A stretch of 16,153 bases of DNA from Bacteroidales bacterium (lineage in GTDB: Bacteria > Bacteroidota > Bacteroidia > Bacteroidales > Paludibacteraceae). The stretch's first letter is position 1; each line of letters starts with the position of its first letter. Made by a program: the position numbers and the translations under genes. The notes beneath the pieces are model-generated. The model worked only from the letters and a program-made list of their open reading frames with translations. It searched no databases and had not been told where the DNA came from. Where the stretch lies: NCBI GenBank assembly GCA_900766775.1, contig CAAFXN010000142.1, positions 1 through 16,153 of the forward strand. Reading direction: 5' to 3'. This document shows positions 12,052 to 16,153 of this stretch, piece after piece.

Positions 12052-12553
12052 CTACACCCGACTCGCCACCCTGTTGCTACCCACCTTCCTCAGGCAGACA
12101 GCCATGCTCGCCACCATGCGCGTCTGGATGAGACCGATGCAGCAACTGCACGACCAACACACGGAACAACGCCAAGAACGAATGTACAGCATAGCACACA
12201 CAGGACAGGCATGCCACATCAAAGACATGCTCAACAAGTTCTTCAAGGTAGGAAACTATGCCGACAACCCCGACTACGAAAGCGGATTCCAAATACAAGA
12301 CATCGATGCTGTCGGAACATGGCTCATGGTCTATGACGAAACCGCGGATGAAGCAATCAACAACATCCTGCTCAAAGACGAGGACGACAACCCGAACACC
12401 ATGGTCTATGACGAAAGCGTCATCGTAAACACCACTTGCGCATTCCTGCTCATCGTGCCAAGAAACATCGACCTCAACACCTGTCGAAACCAGATAGAAC
12501 GACTGCTCAACCAGTACCGACTCGCCAGCAGAACGGCATATATCAACCAATAA
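12041..12553 (+). CDS. gpI-like tail protein (baseplate periphery)
   Basis: This 170-residue protein starts 11 bases inside the J gene. It has an N-terminal hydrophobic amphipathic part (RLATLLLPTFLRQTAMLATM) and a region of VWMRPMQQLHDQHTEQRQER. A mixed domain follows: DMLNKFFKVGNYADNPDYES, GTWLMVYDETADEAINN, FLLIVPRNIDLNTCRNQIER LLNQYRLASRTAY as the closing helix. In P2-like order, I follows J and precedes the fibre, so it probably links the wedge to the fibre. The assignment rests on place and overlap, with only loose sequence pattern support. Confidence 0.6.
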   Translation: MRINYTRLATLLLPTFLRQTAMLATMRVWMRPMQQLHDQHTEQRQERMYSIAHTGQACHIKDMLNKFFKVGNYADNPDYESGFQIQDIDAVGTWLMVYDETADEAINNILLKDEDDNPNTMVYDESVIVNTTCAFLLIVPRNIDLNTCRNQIERLLNQYRLASRTAYINQ

Positions 12554-12566
12554 AACAACGACTCGT

Positions 12567-13424
12567 ATGAACACACAGAATTTCAAAAACAACCAAGCGA
12601 GATTCCCGCTCTCGACCGACACGCTCAACTTCATGCAAGAACAAATCTTGCTCGTGGCACAACTCGCAGAAGGACTCTTCGGAAAAGACAAAAAGGCTAT
12701 CCTGAGAAAACCAACCTCCACGCAAGACGGACTCTGTATCATCAACGGAGAAGTGCTGCCGCTGAAGGGAACAGAGACAGGGGCTACAGGGGTAAATATC
12801 GCATTCACATCCGAAGATATCACCGCACAAGGACTCACCTTCGAAGCCGCACGCTTGTCAAGATACGCCGTCTATACCACCTCCTCTACACCAACGCACA
12901 GACTGACCGATTTCTTGTACGAGGCGAATGCATTCTCGTTATGTCAAAAGATACTATCCATTACTCAGAATATTCAATCTATCTCTCAAGAAATCGGTAC
13001 CGCGCAAGATGACATCAATAATCTGGAAACCAACCTAACCTCGGTATCGCAGAAAATCAGTTCCGCAGAAGAGAACATCAGTAATCTGCAAGATGATGTG
13101 CTGATATTAGACAACCACAAACTGCCTGCCGGAACCGTCATAGACTACTATTCCACAGACCCAATCACTCACTTGAACTGCCCGTACGGGTTTGTCCCGA
13201 CGGGGACTATATCGGCACCAGGTAATCTTAACCTCAAAGATATTCAACGTCTATGGATGCATAACGGTGTCGCTGTTCGAACCGTTGAGAGTTCTATTTT
13301 GAATGATCCGACATTAGGTCCGATAACAAACTACAAAATCACTGGTTGCAATACATTTATCGCTATCCCCAACGACATCACATCCAGAGGGGATTTCCTG
13401 CATCCGTTATTCAAAGCAATATAA
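12567..13424 (+). CDS. Tail fibre / receptor-binding protein
   Basis: This 285-residue protein is the last structural gene after gpI, the usual fibre position. Residues 1-120 form an N-terminal attachment domain (NTQNFKNNQARFPLSTDTLN; YAVYTTSSTPTHRLTDFLYE). Residues 125-185 form a long coiled coil with repeated ISQ/ISS/LQDD heptads (ILSITQNIQSISQEIGTAQD; SAEENISNLQDDVLILDNH), ideal for a trimeric stalk. The C-terminus (LPAGTVIDYYSTDPITHLNC PYGFVPTGTIS) looks like a collar or knob domain. Base use becomes more AT-rich from about 12930, near the start of the coiled coil, which hints at domain swapping. I saw no variable-region pattern of a diversity-generating retroelement. Confidence 0.68.
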   Translation: MNTQNFKNNQARFPLSTDTLNFMQEQILLVAQLAEGLFGKDKKAILRKPTSTQDGLCIINGEVLPLKGTETGATGVNIAFTSEDITAQGLTFEAARLSRYAVYTTSSTPTHRLTDFLYEANAFSLCQKILSITQNIQSISQEIGTAQDDINNLETNLTSVSQKISSAEENISNLQDDVLILDNHKLPAGTVIDYYSTDPITHLNCPYGFVPTGTISAPGNLNLKDIQRLWMHNGVAVRTVESSILNDPTLGPITNYKITGCNTFIAIPNDITSRGDFLHPLFKAI

Positions 13425-13445
13425 CAGCGTACAGTACCACGAACG

Positions 13446-13475
13446 CGCCTATTGAGAGGCGGTTCTTTATTCTAT
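13446..13475 (+). terminator. Weak terminator candidate after the tail fibre
   Basis: CGCCT-ATTGAG-AGGCG is a 5-bp stem, followed by GTTCTTTATTCTATTTC. It sits 22 bases past the fibre stop. The stem is short, so termination may be partial. Confidence 0.45.
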
Positions 13476-13504
13476 TTCATAACAAACAAAATCTATTAAA
13501 AACG

Positions 13505-13819
13505 ATGGGAAAAGTTACATTCAAAGACCACATCGACTATGTGCAAGGAAAGATTGGTGCCGACACCGACACCATCTTCTCCTACCACCGGAAGTTCAAC
13601 CAGCGTCGTATCTCCAAACAAGGAGTGCGCTCCACCGCTTTCTCCGATGAAGAGAAGGCAAGACACGAGCAGTTCAAGCAAGTGCGGCTCGCTACGCTCC
13701 AACGCTTGCAAGACTCCGACAGGAACCTCGCTGACCAGATTGCTTTCGCTGCACAGTCCAAGTACAAAACCTTGTACCGCTTCGTCTTCAACCAAGAGTG
13801 GAAGGCATATACTGCCTAA
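13505..13819 (+). CDS. Hypothetical protein at the end of the late region
   Basis: From ATG 13505 this encodes 104 residues, basic and helical (FKDHIDYVQGKIGADTDTIF, SYHRKFNQRRISKQGVRSTA, DEEKARHEQFKQVRLATLQR, ending QEWKAYTA). An upstream in-frame ATG at 13346 would overlap the fibre gene by 79 bases and is less likely. The C-terminal part is a predicted long helix. I do not recognise a family. It follows the fibre in the same direction and is closed by the terminator at 13864, so it might be a fibre-assembly partner or a minor virion protein, but only the position suggests this. Confidence 0.6.
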   Translation: MGKVTFKDHIDYVQGKIGADTDTIFSYHRKFNQRRISKQGVRSTAFSDEEKARHEQFKQVRLATLQRLQDSDRNLADQIAFAAQSKYKTLYRFVFNQEWKAYTA

Positions 13820-13863
13820 CACCGCTGCACCATACCGACCGCAAGTGTAGCAAAGCAGAAAAG

Positions 13864-13900
13864 AACCTCCCAACTATAAAAAAGTTGAGAGGTTTTTTAT
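13864..13900 (+). terminator. Rho-independent terminator, copy A
   Basis: AACCTCCCAACT is complementary to AGTTGAGAGGTT around an A-rich loop, and is followed by TTTTTT. It lies 44 bases after the 104-residue gene. A diverged copy is at 14440-14474. Confidence 0.8.
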
Positions 13901-13920
13901 TACCGTTCAAACGCCTCCTT

Positions 13921-13968
13921 AACACCGTTGAGACACCATTGAAACACCACGGATACACCGCTAAAATA
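13921..13968 (+). repeat. 11-bp periodic repeat after terminator A
   Basis: CACCGTTGAGA, CACCATTGAAA, CACCACGGATA and CACCGCTAAAA follow each other with an 11-bp step in a stretch with no credible gene. The consensus is close to the 11-bp repeat at 10920. Confidence 0.65.
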
Positions 13969-13975
13969 ACGCTCG

Positions 13976-14463
13976 ATGGCACGGCAAATAGACCTGCCGC
14001 TGAAGTCCATCACGCTCTTCTTGGGCAACGTACATATTTATGAGAACAACCTCTGCGCACCTACGAACTGCTCCACGGTGCACAAGATGTTAAATTCGAC
14101 ATGGATAGACCCGCCGTACCTCAGCACACAATCATGCACCTATACAGGCTATTGGAAGTTGCGGGACTGTCTCGATGTGCTGAGAACCTTGAACGGAACG
14201 GATTATTTCTATTCAACTATAACTCAGCCTATGTGGATATTATGTTGTATCAGAATATCCAGCGACAAGAAGAAACCATGCCGGCAACAGCAGCAACCAC
14301 CAACCCGCAGCAAGTAAAGCAATACAGATTGCGACAACTTCCAATCCGACCAAAGACGCAGCATAGTCCGAAGAACCGCGCAGTGCATCCGAATAAGTCA
14401 GATAGCACAAAGAACGAATGTGGCAACATAGTACAAAGAAACCTCCCAACTAAAAAAAGTTGA
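13976..14463 (+). pseudogene. Probable frameshifted gene in a terminator-bounded cassette
   Basis: Two overlapping + strand frames look like parts of one gene. The first starts at ATG 13976 (MARQIDLPLKSITLFLGNVH IYE) and the second is open from 14044 after a TGA (EQPLRTYELLHGAQDVKFDM; MHLYRLLEVAGLSRCAENLE; LFLFNYNSAYVDIMLYQNIQ). A one-base loss near 14042 would explain the switch. The second frame stops at 14461-14463, inside terminator B, and its last part (from about 14290) is low in hydrophobic residues and less convincing. I recognise no family. It could also be a short gene starting at ATG 14101. A hydrophobic minus-strand frame covers its last part. Confidence 0.4.
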
Positions 14464-14474
14464 GAGTTTTTTTA
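14440..14474 (+). terminator. Rho-independent terminator, copy B
   Basis: AACCTCCCAACT and AGTTGAGAG, with an A-rich loop, are followed by a run of eight T. This is a diverged copy of the terminator at 13864-13900. Both are followed a few bases later by a similar CATTCAAACG or CGTTCAAACG word. Confidence 0.72.
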
Positions 14475-14571
14475 TAGCCATTCAAACGATGATAAAACAC
14501 CGTTCAAACGCTACTTAATACTGATGATTGATATCGTTCAAGTCGCATAATGAAGACCATACAAATCACCC

Positions 14572-14663
14572 AAAATATGTACATTTCGTTTGTAAAATAT
14601 GTACATTTGGTTTTCCCGATTATACTTTTGCAGTCACTGTTGATGAATGGGAGTACATATTTT
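14572..14663. repeat. 22-bp-spaced direct repeats with an inverted third copy
   Basis: AAAATATGTACATTTCGTTT (14572-14591) and AAAATATGTACATTTGGTTT (14594-14613) differ at one position and start 22 bp apart. GTACATATTTT (14653-14663) is the inverse of AAAATATGTAC. The core holds the palindrome ATGTACAT. The copies surround the TACTTTTG box at 14623-14630. Confidence 0.8.
14623..14630 (+). promoter_or_regulatory. Possible -7 box upstream of the BspA-like gene
   Basis: TACTTTTG fits the Bacteroidota -7 consensus TAnnTTTG. No TTTG lies at the usual 19-21 base spacing upstream; the second AAAATATGTAC copy lies in the -33 region instead, which suggests activator-dependent or operator-controlled transcription. 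The leader to ATG 14819 would be about 180 bases. A second TAnnTTTG match (TACATTTG, 14713-14720) also lacks a -33 box. Confidence 0.4.
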
Positions 14664-14818
14664 ATTAGAAGCGTTATAAGCGCTAACACCATGGGGCGCA
14701 GGGCTTTATGCATACATTTGAATCATTAAATATTCGAAGACCTCTGCCAAAGGAAGAATACCCTCCACAGCCAAAAACCAAAACAACACAATATATAAAC
14801 AACCAAAATTTTATTCGT

Positions 14819-16153
14819 ATGAAAAAACTATTCTTATTCACGACCGCGTTAGCAGCGTCTATATCGCTGAACGCTCAGTTCGCTAAGTTTGATGGTATTG
14901 CGACCTATCCCCAGACGGAGTATACGAGTTATTACTCTGCGGGGACTGTTTTGACTACTACGGATGCCTTTGAGGCTTCTGTGGCATTTGATGACTATTA
15001 TCGGACAGAGAAACTTAAATGGGAAGGTTATAGTTGGTGGGAGATTGATGGCAAAAACATCAATGCTTATGCAGATACGCTTGCCCTGCGAGGAATGACA
15101 AACCCCAAAGATGCAAATGGCTACAATCCCGCAAATGCCAGCACAACACCAACCTTAGGCACTGTTTTTCAAGTGAAAGCAAAAGCAGACGGCTATCTCT
15201 ACATCTTCCACAAGGCTTCTGCTAACAAACAGTATATGGTAGAGGAGAATACCATTCCAATCGGTTACCACTTCGGTATGGTTACCACTGATGTAGCCGG
15301 CTATTTCGGTGAGGCTGGTGCTACCAAGGTTATTGAGTACACCATTGAGGGTAACAATGAATTAGGTCAGATTACCGATGGTCGCAAGATCATGTATGCA
15401 GAGGACTATGTAAAGCAAGAGAATGATACCAATATCGGTACCGCTGTTTATACGCGCACTGGTCTGGGTGTGATTTCCGTCCCCTGCTACGAAGGTTGCA
15501 CATACTGGTTCCACGCTACCGGTTCGAAGATGTCTGCTATCGGTGTGGCATACTATCCCGAAGACGAAAGAGATATTTATGCCGTAAACGAGGATGGTAC
15601 AAAGGTAAAAATCTATACAGGGCAGAAACCGATACCGGTACAAGTATTGGTAGAGGTAGATGCCGCATGCAAAGATATGGGGACGGTTAGCGTTGAGGGA
15701 ACTTTCTACCAGAACCGTTTCGTGAAACTTACAGCTATCCCCAATGAGGGTTACCATTTCGTAGAGTGGTCTGACGGCAATGGACGCGCCGAGCGCACCG
15801 TCAAACTTACCTCCGATACCACACTGTTTGCTACCTTTGCTGAAGGCAACTACGGCGGAAAGTGCGGCGACAACCTCACATGGTCTTATGACACCCAAAC
15901 CAAAACCCTCAGCATTGAAGGAAATGGAGCAATGTATGACTATGAAACAGAAAACAGCATCCCATGGTATTCTATACGAAGAGAAATCACTTCTCTTTCA
16001 CTACCGGAGGGACTGACAAGAATAGGAGACCTTGCCTTTTACGAATGCACATCTCTCCTTTCTGTAACCCTTCCTGATGGAGTAGAAAGTATTGGAGATA
16101 ATGCTTTTTACAATTGCGAATGGATAACAAAATTAGTCCTTCCTGAAAGCCTC
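14819..16153 (+). CDS. Secreted BspA-like leucine-rich repeat surface protein (3' partial)
   Basis: The frame opens at ATG 14819 and runs off the right edge after 445 codons. Residues 1-19 are a signal peptide (MKKLFLFTTALAASISLNA, likely cut before Gln20). Residues 20-275 form a beta-rich N-terminal region of unknown type. Residues 276-342 look like an InlB-type bacterial repeat (CKDMGTVSVEGTFYQNRF; VKLTAIPNEGYHFVEWSDG; FATFAEG). From about 345 comes CGDNLTWSYDTQTKTLSIEG and then BspA/LRR_5 repeats (SLSLPEGLTRIGDLAFYECT; SVTLPDGVESIGDNAFYNC). Such proteins are exported to the cell surface in Bacteroidales and can bind host proteins or other bacteria. Any C-terminal sorting domain lies beyond the window. 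Base content is lower in GC than the phage genes, so it is probably host DNA. Confidence 0.88.
   Translation, partial: MKKLFLFTTALAASISLNAQFAKFDGIATYPQTEYTSYYSAGTVLTTTDAFEASVAFDDYYRTEKLKWEGYSWWEIDGKNINAYADTLALRGMTNPKDANGYNPANASTTPTLGTVFQVKAKADGYLYIFHKASANKQYMVEENTIPIGYHFGMVTTDVAGYFGEAGATKVIEYTIEGNNELGQITDGRKIMYAEDYVKQENDTNIGTAVYTRTGLGVISVPCYEGCTYWFHATGSKMSAIGVAYYPEDERDIYAVNEDGTKVKIYTGQKPIPVQVLVEVDAACKDMGTVSVEGTFYQNRFVKLTAIPNEGYHFVEWSDGNGRAERTVKLTSDTTLFATFAEGNYGGKCGDNLTWSYDTQTKTLSIEGNGAMYDYETENSIPWYSIRREITSLSLPEGLTRIGDLAFYECTSLLSVTLPDGVESIGDNAFYNCEWITKLVLPESL

Larger units (their letters stand above)
1..14480 (+). mobile_element. Contractile-tailed prophage, late head-tail-lysis region (partial)
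   Basis: The continuous order protease, capsid, sheath, tube, chaperone, tape measure, hub, spike, wedge, lysis, J, I, fibre defines a myovirus-type phage. Protease and capsid genes rule out a tailocin or a contractile injection system that lacks heads. The left end is outside the window. The right limit is set here by terminator B and the change in sequence character and is approximate. No integrase, transposase or repressor is in view. Confidence 0.82.
14481..14818. other. Gap of 338 bases: probable prophage-host transition
   Basis: I see no credible gene here. The first part (14481-14515) repeats the TTCAAACG words seen after terminator A. From about 14571 it holds three copies of AAAATATGTAC, a promoter-like TACTTTTG box, and a long AT-rich leader of the BspA-like gene. 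The short frames present lack a good start or coding pattern. The prophage end may lie in this stretch, but no left-end counterpart is in view to prove it. Confidence 0.55.

Noticed and set aside
12567..13819. Diversity-generating retroelement variable region in or after the fibre gene
   Set aside because: No reverse transcriptase and no repeated template copy with A-specific differences is seen in this window.
14240..14449. Minus-strand hydrophobic protein of up to 69 residues (AICIALLAAGWWLLLLPAWF)
   Set aside because: It has only TTG starts, the first inside terminator B, no promoter match was found, and the + strand has a competing frame. It remains possible but is not supported enough to list.
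1..14480. Tailocin or contractile injection system instead of a phage
   Set aside because: A prohead protease and a major capsid gene are present directly before the sheath, which points to a phage with a head.
14504..14713. Minus-strand 69-residue frame across the repeat region
   Set aside because: It spans the direct repeats and the promoter-like box, and shows no family pattern, promoter or plausible partner gene.

Overview
The window is the late structural and lysis half of a contractile-tailed (myovirus-type) prophage in a member of the Bacteroidales, followed by what looks like host DNA encoding a BspA-like surface protein. The host call rests on four things: matches to the Bacteroidota promoter pattern TTTG-N19..21-TAnnTTTG, few Shine-Dalgarno sites, AT-rich leaders, and protein types typical of Bacteroidota phages (DUF2586-type sheath, DUF6046-like protein, secreted repeat protein, BspA-type leucine-rich repeats). 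No transposase, integrase, terminase or complete portal gene is present, so the phage lineage cannot be fixed. The gene order resembles Mu-like or P2-like phages.

Layout on the + strand: tail of an upstream gene (2-118); prohead protease with a coiled-coil scaffold-like tail (132-1025); major capsid protein (1091-1951); tail sheath (2155-3240); tail tube (3330-3761); tail assembly chaperone plus a small second frame that may be joined by frameshifting (3963-4420); tape measure (5037-6854); DUF6046-like protein (6906-7454); gpD-like hub (7550-8509); gpV-like spike (8833-9357); gp25-like wedge (9380-9685); lysis cassette of T7-type amidase, holin-like membrane protein and candidate one-piece spanin (9807-10949); LysM/gpX-like protein (10955-11149); baseplate J (11173-12051); gpI-like protein (12041-12553); tail fibre (12567-13424); an unknown 104-residue gene (13505-13819); and a small, probably frameshifted cassette between two similar terminators (13864-14474).

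Three genes lie on the minus strand inside this otherwise one-way late operon. Two are small membrane proteins (4476-4724 and 4762-4974), with a near-perfect Bacteroidota promoter placed across the start of the tape-measure gene. The third is a secreted protein of 11-residue repeats (8348-8821) that runs antisense into the hub gene. They look like cargo genes expressed in the lysogen.

The most unusual feature is the intergenic DNA. Most larger gaps between structural genes hold short tandem repeats with a period of 7 bp (several unrelated words), 11 bp or 27 bp, mixed with small GC-rich hairpins. One roughly 34-bp element recurs in three separate gaps. From about 14480 the sequence changes character. 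Two 22-bp-spaced direct repeats and an inverted third copy surround a promoter-like box ahead of the secreted BspA-like protein, which runs off the right edge.
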